Shown: positions 1-6,736, counted from the first letter of the stretch. The stretch is DNA of 6,919 nucleotides from Bacteroidales bacterium UBA4866 (GCA_002399565.1 DHDW01000053.1:8918-15836); one strand, 5' to 3'. A program made the numbers and translations. Notes: a model not told the origin generated them from the sequence alone.

Positions 1-675
1 TATTCTCAAATTGAATTAAGAATTATTGCTTCTTTGAGTAAGGACGAAAACAGTTGTCAAGCTTTCAAGGATGGAATAGATATTCACACTGCAACAGCAA
101 GTAAGATATTTCATATTCCACTTAATGAAGTTACAAAAGACCAAAGACGATATGCAAAGAGTGTTAATTTTGGAATAGTTTATGGAATCTCAGCTTTTGG
201 ACTTTCCGAACAGCTTTCAATTCCGAGAAAGGAAGCACAAGAGCTAATTGATCAATATTTTGCACAATATCCAAAGATAAAAACCTTTATTGAAGAAAGC
301 ATTAAAATAGCACAAGAAAAAGGCTATGCTCAAACTCTTATGAAGAGAAGGCGATATCTTTATGATATAAATTCAAGAAATGCTAATCTAAGAAATTTTG
401 CAGGACGAAATGCAGTAAATATGCCTATTCAAGGTTCTTCTGCAGATATGATTAAGAAAGCAATGATTGAAATTTATGCTGAATTCAATAAACTTAATCT
501 TAAATCAAAACTAATACTTCAAGTACACGATGAATTAGTCTTCGATGTATATAAGCCAGAGCTTGAAAAAGTAAAAGCAATAGTAGAAAAAGAAATGAAA
601 GAAGCCTTGCCTTTAGAAAATGTCCCAATTGAGGTTGAGAGCAACACTGGAAAAAATTGGCTTGAGGCTCATTAA
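1..675 (+). CDS. polA: DNA polymerase I, C-terminal polymerase domain (partial, 5' end outside window)
   Basis: This is the C-terminal 224 residues of family A DNA polymerase I, the enzyme that fills gaps in repair and Okazaki-fragment processing. The frame is open from base 1, so the start lies upstream; the TTG at 34 is internal. Visible residues 1-7 are YSQIELR, the end of palm motif A (DYSQIELR), with the catalytic Asp just outside the window. The O-helix (motif B) is at residues 49-62, RRYAKSVNFGIVYG, with the dNTP-binding Arg, Lys and Tyr. Its NFG Phe is equivalent to E. coli Phe762, which implies normal discrimination against dideoxynucleotides. Motif C, LQVHDELVFD, holds the second catalytic Asp at about residue 177. 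The conserved NMPIQGSSADMIK segment lies between them. The C-terminus looks complete, ending in TAA. The 5'-3' exonuclease and any 3'-5' exonuclease domains are not in view. The stop overlaps the end of the convergent acyltransferase gene by 4 bp. Confidence 0.97.
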   Translation, partial: YSQIELRIIASLSKDENSCQAFKDGIDIHTATASKIFHIPLNEVTKDQRRYAKSVNFGIVYGISAFGLSEQLSIPRKEAQELIDQYFAQYPKIKTFIEESIKIAQEKGYAQTLMKRRRYLYDINSRNANLRNFAGRNAVNMPIQGSSADMIKKAMIEIYAEFNKLNLKSKLILQVHDELVFDVYKPELEKVKAIVEKEMKEALPLENVPIEVESNTGKNWLEAH

Positions 676-1589
676 TTAGTTTCTTTGATAATTGTATCTT
701 GATAAATCTTTTCTGGACGTTTGTGTTTCCAACGTTTATGAGACCATAACCAATAGGGAGGGTTTTCTTTTATTGTTTTTTCTAAAAGAGAAACATATTT
801 TTGGGTTATTTCTGCATATCCTTCTTCTTGAGAAGTAAGACTTAGAGGAATTATATCAAAACTATAATAGCCTCTTTTTTCTTTATTTACTTTATAATAG
901 AAGACAGGATAATTGAATTTCTTTGCAAAGTGTTCTCCTCCAAAAATTACTGGAGTATCTTGATTGAGTAGAGTTGTCCAATAGCATTTGTAAGTGTCGT
1001 TAGGGCTTTGGTCGGAAAGAAGCATATATGCTGAAGGAGTTTTTGTTTTCTCATTCTCGTGAAATACTTCCTTTACATTATCATTATAACAAACCTTAGT
1101 CCCATAACGTGTTCTTCTTTTATGCATAAGTTTTTCAAAAGTTTTATTTGTCATTCTCTTCCCAACTCCAATTCCTTGAAAAGGAAACTGCATCCCTAAT
1201 GATAAAACCATATATTCCCAATTATTATAGTGTGAAGAGAGAAGAAGAACACTTTGACCTTGTTTAAAATATGTCTCCAATATTTCAGGATTATTACACT
1301 TATATCTTTTTAAAACATTCTTCCTTGAAATACTTAACATCTTAAATCCTTCAAGAAAAACATCTGCCAAATGTTTATAGAACTTATTTATTATAAGTTT
1401 TTGCTCTTGTTTACTTTTCTCTGGAAAGGATTTCTCAACATTTAACTTTACAACCTCTAATCTATATTTAATAATATAATGAAGTAAAAAAGCAGTTATA
1501 GATGATAATATGTATAAAAACCATAAAGGTAGCAGAGAAAGAGGTATTAGTATACAATAGAAAAGCAAATAATTAAATAGTTTCTTCAT
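672..1589 (-). CDS. Lysophospholipid/lipid A biosynthesis acyltransferase (LpxL/HtrB family)
   Basis: A 305-residue member of the LpxL/HtrB (LABLAT) family. In the family, these inner-membrane enzymes transfer a secondary acyl chain to a lipid A precursor. Residues about 5-40 form an N-terminal hydrophobic membrane anchor. The catalytic HX4E/D motif is present as H120-YNNW-E125 in LLSSHYNNWE. Further family signatures are GVGKRMTNK (about 141-149), LLSDQSP (about 190-196) and the C-terminal WLWSHKRWKHKRP (about 280-292). The length is normal for the family. The ATG at 1589 lies inside the 3' end of the upstream kinase gene in another frame (17-bp overlap). This suggests translational coupling and a shared promoter upstream of the kinase. 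The exact acyl donor and position cannot be read from sequence. Bacteroidota generally carry one or a few such proteins, and some act on other lipids such as ornithine or amino lipids, so no gene symbol is given. Confidence 0.9.
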   Translation of the reverse strand: MKKLFNYLLFYCILIPLSLLPLWFLYILSSITAFLLHYIIKYRLEVVKLNVEKSFPEKSKQEQKLIINKFYKHLADVFLEGFKMLSISRKNVLKRYKCNNPEILETYFKQGQSVLLLSSHYNNWEYMVLSLGMQFPFQGIGVGKRMTNKTFEKLMHKRRTRYGTKVCYNDNVKEVFHENEKTKTPSAYMLLSDQSPNDTYKCYWTTLLNQDTPVIFGGEHFAKKFNYPVFYYKVNKEKRGYYSFDIIPLSLTSQEEGYAEITQKYVSLLEKTIKENPPYWLWSHKRWKHKRPEKIYQDTIIKETN

Positions 1590-4101
1590 CCTTTTTTGTT
1601 ATTTTTGGCATAGTAAAAATAAATCTACTGCCTTTTCCTATTTCAGACTCTGCCCATATTAGTTCTTTATGTTTTTGCACTAATTCTTTTATAATTGTTA
1701 GCCCAAGACCTGTACCCTTTTCTCCTTTTGTCCCTTCTTCTGTTTGGTTGACTTGGTCGGTAAAAAGGTTTTTAGCTAAATCCTGACTCATTCCAACTCC
1801 ATTATCAGCAACTATAATCTTAATCCTTTTTTCAATTTCCTCTATATTTACTTCAATCTCTCCATTTTCGTTTGTGAATTTAATTGAATTAGTAATTAAG
1901 TTTCTAAGAATGGTTTTAAACATATTTATATCTGCCTCAATATATACGTCTTGAGGGATATTGCAGCTTAACTTAATGGATTTATTTTGAGCTAATGGAC
2001 TTAGATTTTCAATAATATTTAAAACAATATTTCTAAGTTCAATCTTAGTTTTCTGAACAGATAATTGACCTGATTGGACTTTTAGCCACAAAAGAATCTC
2101 TTCTAATAAAGTATACGCCTTTTCTGAACTATCATTAATCATTTTAGTAAACTCTTCAATTTCGTCCTTTTCAATTGAACCAAGGTTTTGAATTATATAT
2201 TCGGAGAATCCGATTATTGAATTGAAAGGATTTTTTAAATCATGAGCTAATATTCTAATGAATTTATCCTTATCAGAATTTAGCTTTTGAAGGTCTTTTG
2301 CAAAACTGATAATTTGTTTTTCTGTTTTCTTTCGTTCAGAAATATCTAAAAATGTTACAACATAGCCAATAACTTTACCATTTTGAACTTGTGGGAATGA
2401 GAAATATTCAACTTCAACCTTTGTTCCATCTTTTCTCCAGAAAACTTCATCTTCGGAATGAGTCTCAACATTATTAAGTATTGTTGCTTGCATTTTACAT
2501 TCACTCAAATCCATTGGTTTTCCACTGGCATAACTATGGTGTATTAATTTATGTATATTCTGACCCAACATTTCATCTTCACTTGAATATCCAAGCATAT
2601 TAACACAAGATTTATTTGCAAATGTACAATTGCCATCTACATCTACTCCATATATTCCTTCAGCAGTTGAATTTAAGAGTAGATTAATTTTTTCTTCTTT
2701 TTCCTGAATTAATTCCTTCTCTCTTAATATTTCTGTAATATCTCTACCTATACTTATGATTCCTACAACATTTCTATCATCATCAAACAAAGGAATTTTG
2801 TTCGTTTGCTCATATCTTATTTCTGAATTTTTAATCAAAAAAGTATTTACCTTTCCTATCAACTTCTCTCCCGTTTGATAAACAACATCATCCTCTTCTT
2901 TGTAGGTTTTTGCAATTTCTCCAGGGAAGATATCTTCATAGTTTCTCCCTATAATATCTCTCCAATCACTATATCCTGTAATTTGTGCAAGGGATTGACT
3001 GCAGAAGATTATCTTTCCTTCTCTATCTCTAAAAACAACATAATCTTCAATGTTTTCAAGGAAAGCTTCAAAATAACGATTGAAAATAATTTGATTACTT
3101 TCCAGTTTTTTAAAGTCTGTTATATCATTTAACGTTAAAAAAACGCCATATCCTTTAGCTTTTATTGGGGCAGAATTAAGAATAAGCCATCTAAAATCTC
3201 TTTTAGTTCTCATCCCAACTTCAAAATTGGTAATAGGGAAACCATTTATCAATGTTTTTACTCCTGGACACTCTTCATTAGGAACTGGGCTAAGGTCGGG
3301 ATAAACTAAATGGAAATTCTTTTGATGAAGATTAATTTGTAAAATATCTTCTTTTGAAATATCTAAAATACATTCAGCTGCCTTATTACAATCAATAATA
3401 TCTCCTTTTTCATTTGTTAAAATAACCCCTTCTCTTAGAGTTTCGAATATTGATTTATACTTCTTTTCGCTCTCCTCAACCTTTGACATAACATTTTTAT
3501 AGGCTGTGTTTAACGTATCGAGTTCTCCATTCTTTTCTCCAAGTTTATCTACTAAACTTATAAGAAAATGATTAAAATAGCTTATTGAAAATATTAGTAT
3601 TAATGCAGTAATAGAAAGAGTAATGAAACTTATTATCCAATTTCTAACATCACTAAAATATTCATTATAATTTATATCTCTTTCAATAATATTTTCCCTA
3701 AAAAGAATTTCAAGAGTTAAAAACCCAATAAATGCTACAAAAAAGTAGAAGATTCCAGGTTTTTTCCCATAAAAAAGCGAAATTAATGCAATACCTATAA
3801 CCGTCAGAAATTGATCTCCTAAGCTTCCAAAAAAGAGATTTCCTGCCAATCCTCCTATAATAAATGAAATTGTGATTAAATGAGCCTTGGTCTTTTGCCC
3901 AATTATATTTCTAATTAAAAATAAGAATAAAATTAATAGGGATTGAAGAATGCCAACTCCATAATCAGGGAAATGACCTTCCTTTACAAGATGTATTATT
4001 GAGAAGATTGTTGCGGGTAGTGTTATAATTAATAAACATAGAATTGAATAATTCATTAGTTTATTTTTAACATCATCTATTTCTTTTAATAAGGCAACCA
4101 T
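1573..4101 (-). CDS. Membrane-bound sensor histidine kinase with three PAS domains
   Basis: An 842-residue sensor kinase. The N-terminal part (about 17-180) has roughly six hydrophobic segments joined by short loops, so it is a multi-pass membrane sensor without a large periplasmic domain. A short coiled-coil-like linker (about 185-215) follows. Three PAS domains come next, at about 211-330, 336-458 and 468-592, each closing with the usual DIT/DIS motif (NDITDF, GRDITEI, LDISER). The HisKA domain carries the phospho-accepting His620 in AHDLKNPFNS. The ATPase domain has the N box (LRNLITNSIKFT, about 732-743), G1 box (DNGVGM, 766-771) and G2 box (GTGLGL, 796-801). All catalytic motifs look intact. 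There is no receiver domain, so it is not a hybrid kinase, and no response regulator gene is adjacent. The ATG at 4101 gives the longest frame; Met16 just before the first membrane segment is a possible alternative start. It overlaps the downstream acyltransferase gene by 17 bp. The ligand and cognate regulator are unknown. Confidence 0.93.
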   Translation of the reverse strand: MVALLKEIDDVKNKLMNYSILCLLIITLPATIFSIIHLVKEGHFPDYGVGILQSLLILFLFLIRNIIGQKTKAHLITISFIIGGLAGNLFFGSLGDQFLTVIGIALISLFYGKKPGIFYFFVAFIGFLTLEILFRENIIERDINYNEYFSDVRNWIISFITLSITALILIFSISYFNHFLISLVDKLGEKNGELDTLNTAYKNVMSKVEESEKKYKSIFETLREGVILTNEKGDIIDCNKAAECILDISKEDILQINLHQKNFHLVYPDLSPVPNEECPGVKTLINGFPITNFEVGMRTKRDFRWLILNSAPIKAKGYGVFLTLNDITDFKKLESNQIIFNRYFEAFLENIEDYVVFRDREGKIIFCSQSLAQITGYSDWRDIIGRNYEDIFPGEIAKTYKEEDDVVYQTGEKLIGKVNTFLIKNSEIRYEQTNKIPLFDDDRNVVGIISIGRDITEILREKELIQEKEEKINLLLNSTAEGIYGVDVDGNCTFANKSCVNMLGYSSEDEMLGQNIHKLIHHSYASGKPMDLSECKMQATILNNVETHSEDEVFWRKDGTKVEVEYFSFPQVQNGKVIGYVVTFLDISERKKTEKQIISFAKDLQKLNSDKDKFIRILAHDLKNPFNSIIGFSEYIIQNLGSIEKDEIEEFTKMINDSSEKAYTLLEEILLWLKVQSGQLSVQKTKIELRNIVLNIIENLSPLAQNKSIKLSCNIPQDVYIEADINMFKTILRNLITNSIKFTNENGEIEVNIEEIEKRIKIIVADNGVGMSQDLAKNLFTDQVNQTEEGTKGEKGTGLGLTIIKELVQKHKELIWAESEIGKGSRFIFTMPKITKKDEETI

Positions 4102-4138
4102 ATATAATATGTATAAAAATCAAGGTTAATTGTTATTG

Positions 4139-4153
4139 TACGAATATTTCGTA
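4139..4153. promoter_or_regulatory. Perfect 15-bp palindrome upstream of kinase gene (candidate operator)
   Basis: TACGAA-TAT-TTCGTA is a perfect inverted repeat with 6-bp arms and a 3-bp centre, 37 bp upstream of the kinase start codon. It contains two of the few CG steps in an otherwise almost pure AT spacer. Its size and position fit a binding site for a dimeric regulator of the kinase-acyltransferase operon. No clear TAnnTTTG promoter element is seen for that operon, so the promoter is not placed. Function is inferred only from position and symmetry. Confidence 0.3.
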
Positions 4154-4221
4154 AAAAAGTTTTTTATTATATTAAAAATGAAGGATAATTAGCTTAAGTA
4201 TCAATTAAAGTATAGGTATAT

Positions 4222-4257
4222 AAATAAAAAACAAAAGTCATCTTTTCAGATGACTTT
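4222..4257 (-). terminator. Rho-independent terminator of tRNA-Cys
   Basis: AAAGTCATCT (4234-4243) pairs perfectly with AGATGACTTT (4248-4257) around a 4-nt loop, a 10-bp stem. On the minus strand the stem is followed by TGTTTTTTATTTA, a U-rich tract. It begins about 10 bp after the 3' end of tRNA-Cys and points in the same direction. It therefore ends the tRNA transcript before the kinase gene, which must have its own promoter or depend on readthrough. Confidence 0.85.
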
Positions 4258-4266
4258 ATAATTTTG

Positions 4267-4337
4267 AGGTCTCTTCCAGATTCGAACTGGAGTAGACGGT
4301 TTTGCAGACCGGTGCCTAGCCACTCGGCCAAGAGACC
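4267..4337 (-). tRNA. tRNA-Cys (anticodon GCA)
   Basis: The minus strand folds into a complete cloverleaf. The acceptor stem GGTCTCT/AGAGACC has 7 bp. The D stem is GCC/GGC, with GTGG in the loop. The anticodon loop is CTGCAAA with anticodon GCA. The T arm is TCCAG-TTCGAAT-CTGGA. The discriminator base is U73, the known identity base for cysteinyl-tRNA synthetase, which supports the Cys assignment. The outermost anticodon-stem pair is a C-U mismatch, where E. coli tRNA-Cys has a G-U pair. CCA is not encoded (the next bases are CAA), so it must be added after transcription. The gene has its own promoter and terminator. Confidence 0.96.
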
Positions 4338-4352
4338 TTAATGTTTGAGTGT

Positions 4353-4384
4353 GCAAAAATACAATAATTTTTCATATTACCAAA
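4353..4384 (-). promoter_or_regulatory. Bacteroidota-type promoter of tRNA-Cys
   Basis: On the minus strand, TTTG (4384-4381) is followed after 19 bp by TATTTTTGC (4361-4353). This is a full match to the Bacteroidota vegetative promoter pattern TTG-N19-TAnnTTTG. Transcription should start a few bases downstream, about 10 bp before the mature tRNA 5' end at 4337. It is the best-formed promoter in the window. Confidence 0.82.
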
Positions 4385-4395
4385 AAACCGAAGCA

Positions 4396-4550
4396 TTTTA
4401 CCTAAAAAGATAGGTATTACAAGAAATGTAAACTATTTTTAGTGATATTAGGATACTTGTAAACCTTATTTAGGGATAAAAACCAAAACTGCAAATTAGA
4501 ATTAGTAATAAACAAAAAAGTGTAAACCTAATTTAGGAAAGAATAAAACA
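4396..4550. repeat. Degenerate tandem repeats, about 31 bp period (about five units)
   Basis: Units can be aligned starting at 4396, 4427, 4458, 4490 and 4521 (spacings 31, 31, 32, 31). The third and fifth are clearly related: both begin TGTAAACCT and continue wATTTAGG, differing at one of the first 17 bases. The second shares TGTAAAC and TTTAG. The first has CCTA...TAGG symmetry. The fourth is weak (TGCAAATTAGAATTAG). The common theme is an imperfect palindrome CCTA-N-TAGG after TGTAAA. In sequence this AT-rich, the weaker units could be chance matches. Confidence 0.4.
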
Positions 4551-4648
4551 TATCTATTTATAAATAAACTTCCTTTTGAGGGAACAAAATAAGGATTTTA
4601 TCTATTAAAATAACGATTTTAAAGTCTTTATACTTCATTTAGAATCAA

Positions 4649-4772
4649 TATAATGATATTATCTTCTCAGTATAATGGCATTATTTTCTCTGTTTAATGG
4701 CATTATATCATAAGTATAATGGCATTATACCTCCCATTTAATGGCATTATATGGAGAATATAATGCCATTAA
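4649..4772. repeat. Array of six palindromic 14-bp cores at exact 22-bp spacing
   Basis: Cores start at 4649, 4671, 4693, 4715, 4737 and 4759, always 22 bp apart. They are TATAATGATATTAT, TATAATGGCATTAT, TTTAATGGCATTAT, TATAATGGCATTAT, TTTAATGGCATTAT and TATAATGCCATTAA. Each contains an inverted repeat, ideally ATAATG-N-CATTAT. The 8-bp spacers are unrelated or weakly related: CTTCTCAG, TTTCTCTG, ATCATAAG, ACCTCCCA and ATGGAGAA. Units 2-5 alternate TAT and TTT starts, giving a 44-bp higher-order period. The outer copies (1 and 6) are the most divergent. The array is not CRISPR: the repeats and spacers are far too short and no cas gene is near. Function is unknown. Confidence 0.85.
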
Positions 4773-4773
4773 A
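4737..4773. repeat. Perfect 16-bp inverted repeat with 5-nt loop
   Basis: TTTAATGGCATTATAT (4737-4752) is the exact reverse complement of ATATAATGCCATTAAA (4758-4773), separated by GGAGA. It is formed by the last two cores of the 22-bp array, the sixth being in opposite orientation. No T-tract follows on either strand, so it does not look like an intrinsic terminator. It could extrude as a cruciform or mark the boundary of the array. Confidence 0.85.
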
Positions 4774-4890
4774 CTAAGATTGAAAAGCAGTTTAATTATT
4801 TCAAATCAATATTTCTTGAGTTCTTTATAGGGTTTTGGGAGTTGTAAAGTTTATTATTTCTTATTTATATCAACAAAACAAGCTTTTTTA

Positions 4891-4899
4891 TATCTTTGC
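4891..4899 (+). promoter_or_regulatory. -7 element of lpxD promoter
   Basis: TATCTTTGC matches the Bacteroidota -7 consensus TAnnTTTG and ends 21 bp before the lpxD start codon, giving a predicted 5' leader of only about 15 nt. No good TTG -33 element is found at the expected distance, so the promoter may be weak or activator-dependent. Confidence 0.65.
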
Positions 4900-4920
4900 A
4901 CTAAATAAACTACTCGAAAA

Positions 4921-5955
4921 ATGAAATTCACGGCTGAACAAATTGCCTCTTTATTGGGAGGAGAAATAGTTGGAGATAAGAATGTTGTTGTAAACACTCT
5001 TTGCAAGATTGAAGAAGGACTTGAAAATGGGATGTCTTTCCTTTCCAACCCAAAATATGAACATTATATTTATGAGACTAAAGCTTCTGTTGTTATTGTT
5101 AACAAGAGCTTTGTGCCAGAGAAGGAAGTTAATACAACAATGATTAAGGTTGAAGATGCCTATGCTTGTTTTGCTAAGGTATTGGATATTTATAATGAGT
5201 TTTTACTAAATAAAACAGGTATTTCTTCTTTAAGTTTCATTGCCTCTTCTGCCTCCATTGAAGAAGGAGCTTATGTTGGTGAGTTTGCTTATGTTGGACA
5301 AGGAGTGAAAATTGGAAAGAATGCCAAGATTTATCCTCATGTTTATATTGGCGATAATGTTACAATTGGCGATAATGTTACCTTGTTTTCAGGAGCTAAG
5401 ATTTATCATTTATGTATTATAGGTAATGGCTGCGTTATTAATGCTGGAGCAGTAATTGGAGCTGATGGCTTTGGATATGCTCCTTTGGAAGATGGTTCAT
5501 TTAAGAAAATTGCTCAAATTGGCAATGTTATTTTGGAAGACAATGTTGAAATTGGAGCAAATACAACAATTGACCGTGCCACAATGGGAAGTACAATAAT
5601 TAGAAAAGGAGTTAAATTGGATAATCTTATTCAGGTTGCTCACAATGTAATTATTGACCAGAATACAGTTATGGCTGCTCAAACAGGAATTGCAGGAAGC
5701 ACCAAAATTGGGAAGAATTGCTTTATTGGAGGTCAAGTTGGATTTTCAGGACATATTAATGTTGGAGATAATGTTAAGATTGGAGCACAATCAGGCATAA
5801 TGTCAAATGTGAAAGATAACTCAACATTGCTCGGAACTCCTTCATGGGAAGCTCGTTCATATATGAAAAGCTATTCCTTCTTCCGAAAACTTCCAGAAAT
5901 GGAACTTCGAATTAGAGAACTTGAAAATAAGCTTAAAGAATTAGAAGGCAAATAG
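4921..5955 (+). CDS. lpxD: UDP-3-O-acylglucosamine N-acyltransferase
   Basis: LpxD transfers a 3-hydroxyacyl chain from acyl carrier protein to the 2-amino group of UDP-3-O-acylglucosamine, the third step of lipid A synthesis, in the cytoplasm as a homotrimer. The 344-residue protein has the family layout: an N-terminal uridine-binding domain (about 1-100, with [18 protein letters not shown]), a left-handed beta-helix of hexapeptide repeats (about 105-300, e.g. [12 protein letters not shown]) and a C-terminal helix (about 318-343). The predicted catalytic His241 lies in IQVAHNVII, with ADGFGYAP at 181-188 and a second conserved His at 278 (FSGHI). It closely resembles Bacteroidales LpxD as I recall that family. 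The ATG at 4921 starts the conserved N-terminus; there is no Shine-Dalgarno site. The usual partners lpxC/fabZ and lpxA do not follow; the next gene is convergent folE, 25 bp away. It could be a relocated single copy or a paralog. Confidence 0.96.
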   Translation: MKFTAEQIASLLGGEIVGDKNVVVNTLCKIEEGLENGMSFLSNPKYEHYIYETKASVVIVNKSFVPEKEVNTTMIKVEDAYACFAKVLDIYNEFLLNKTGISSLSFIASSASIEEGAYVGEFAYVGQGVKIGKNAKIYPHVYIGDNVTIGDNVTLFSGAKIYHLCIIGNGCVINAGAVIGADGFGYAPLEDGSFKKIAQIGNVILEDNVEIGANTTIDRATMGSTIIRKGVKLDNLIQVAHNVIIDQNTVMAAQTGIAGSTKIGKNCFIGGQVGFSGHINVGDNVKIGAQSGIMSNVKDNSTLLGTPSWEARSYMKSYSFFRKLPEMELRIRELENKLKELEGK

Positions 5956-5980
5956 AATTTTAGTCTTAATTCTTTCTTTA

Positions 5981-6586
5981 TTATGAAAGTTTTACGCTAA
6001 TTAAGTGTAGAAACTCTTCTCTTGTTTCCTTTCTCAAGAATGCACCAGTAAAATCGGAAGTTGTGGTAACAGAGTTTTGTTTTTGAACTCCTCTCATACT
6101 CATACAAAGATGCTGAGCTTCAATAACCACCGCAACTCCCAAAGGATTTAAGGTTTCTTGAATGCACTCCTTTATTTGTTTTGTCAAACGCTCTTGAACT
6201 TGAAGTCTTCGAGCAAAGCACTCCACAACACGAGGGATTTTACTTATACCAACAATTTTGCCATTTGGAATATATGCAACATGAGCCTTTCCAACCATAG
6301 GCACCATGTGATGTTCGCAAAGAGAATAAATTTCAATCTCTTTAACAATTACCATTTGCTTATAGTCTTCATTGAAAGTTGCAGAGCGAAGGATTTGAAC
6401 AGGATCTTCATCATATCCATGAGTAAAGAACTGAATTGCCTTAGCAACTCTCATTGGAGTATCTAAAAGTCCTTCTCGAGAAGAATCTTCTCCCAATAAA
6501 TCAAGAATTTCTTTATAGTGAAAAGCTAATTTTTCAAGAGTTTCCGGATTATATCGTTCTATTTTGGTATAGCCATTATCATTCAT
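5981..6586 (-). CDS. folE: GTP cyclohydrolase I
   Basis: FolE converts GTP to 7,8-dihydroneopterin triphosphate, the first step of tetrahydrofolate synthesis (and of queuosine in many bacteria). It is a cytoplasmic homodecameric zinc enzyme. Starting at the ATG at 6586 the protein has 201 residues, close to the usual length; an in-frame TTG two codons upstream (6592) is less likely. The zinc ligands are present: Cys90 and His93 in [10 protein letters not shown], and Cys161 in [11 protein letters not shown]. The catalytic His92 and His159 are in the same motifs, and the Cys-to-Cys spacing of 71 matches E. coli. Other signatures are [36 protein letters not shown] and [12 protein letters not shown]. 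It is therefore a type IA enzyme with no missing catalytic residue. It converges on lpxD, and its promoter is divergent from the gene at 6765. Confidence 0.97.
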   Translation of the reverse strand: MNDNGYTKIERYNPETLEKLAFHYKEILDLLGEDSSREGLLDTPMRVAKAIQFFTHGYDEDPVQILRSATFNEDYKQMVIVKEIEIYSLCEHHMVPMVGKAHVAYIPNGKIVGISKIPRVVECFARRLQVQERLTKQIKECIQETLNPLGVAVVIEAQHLCMSMRGVQKQNSVTTTSDFTGAFLRKETREEFLHLISVKLS

Positions 6587-6610
6587 AGTCAAAATTATAT
6601 CAATTGAGCT

Positions 6611-6619
6611 GCAAAGGTA
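6611..6619 (-). promoter_or_regulatory. -7 element of folE promoter
   Basis: On the minus strand TACCTTTGC (6619-6611) matches TAnnTTTG, 24 bp upstream of the ATG at 6586. This predicts a leader of about 20 nt with no Shine-Dalgarno site. The -33 region (around 6639) is T-rich but has no exact TTG. The element supports the ATG start, since transcription would begin only about a dozen bases before the alternative TTG. Confidence 0.65.
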
Positions 6620-6736
6620 TAAAAAAAACCTTTTTAAGATAAAAGTTAGGATAAAAAGACTGATTATATTAATTTCAATCTTAGAATATTTTATTTCTTT
6701 TTTTTCTACTAATTTCCTATGTTTGAGTTTTATTTG

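Larger units (their letters stand above)
4338..4920. other. Noncoding region between tRNA-Cys and lpxD
   Basis: These 583 bp lie between the divergent tRNA-Cys and lpxD genes and contain no plausible protein-coding frame. From left to right they hold the tRNA-Cys promoter, a set of degenerate repeats of about 31 bp (4396-4550), an AT-rich spacer (4551-4648) with nothing convincing, a strict 22-bp periodic palindrome array (4649-4772), further AT-rich sequence and the lpxD -7 element (4891-4899). Because both flanking genes are transcribed outward from inside this region, the repeats lie upstream of both start sites and outside both transcripts. Confidence 0.8.

Noticed and set aside
2875..3132. 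Plus-strand open frame of 85 codons inside the kinase gene
   Set aside because: It is antisense to a well-supported coding region, has no promoter or family resemblance, and reads as a shadow frame.
4267..4337. tRNA-Cys as an integration site of a mobile element
   Set aside because: No integrase gene and no duplicated tRNA 3' end are seen in the window.
4605..4622. Palindrome TTAAAAT-AACG-ATTTTAA as a seventh, degenerate array unit
   Set aside because: It falls on the 22-bp register (4605, 4627, 4649), but it lacks the TAATGGCATTA core and the intermediate unit at 4627 is not recognisable, so chance in AT-rich DNA is likely.
4649..4772. CRISPR array
   Set aside because: Repeats are 14 bp and spacers 8 bp, both far below CRISPR sizes, and no cas genes are present.
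4854..5048. Minus-strand open frame of 64 codons across the lpxD start
   Set aside because: It overlaps the lpxD promoter and conserved N-terminus on the other strand, and its product has no recognisable features.
5497..5736. Minus-strand open frame of 79 codons inside lpxD
   Set aside because: Its repetitive Asn/Cys/Ser composition is the reverse complement of the hexapeptide repeats of LpxD.
5972..5989. Terminator hairpin between lpxD and folE
   Set aside because: Only a 5-bp AT-rich stem (CTTTC/GAAAG) with an 8-nt loop that runs into the folE coding sequence; too weak to call.
6158..6466. Plus-strand open frame of 102 codons inside folE
   Set aside because: It is antisense to the conserved catalytic core of GTP cyclohydrolase I and has no upstream promoter element.
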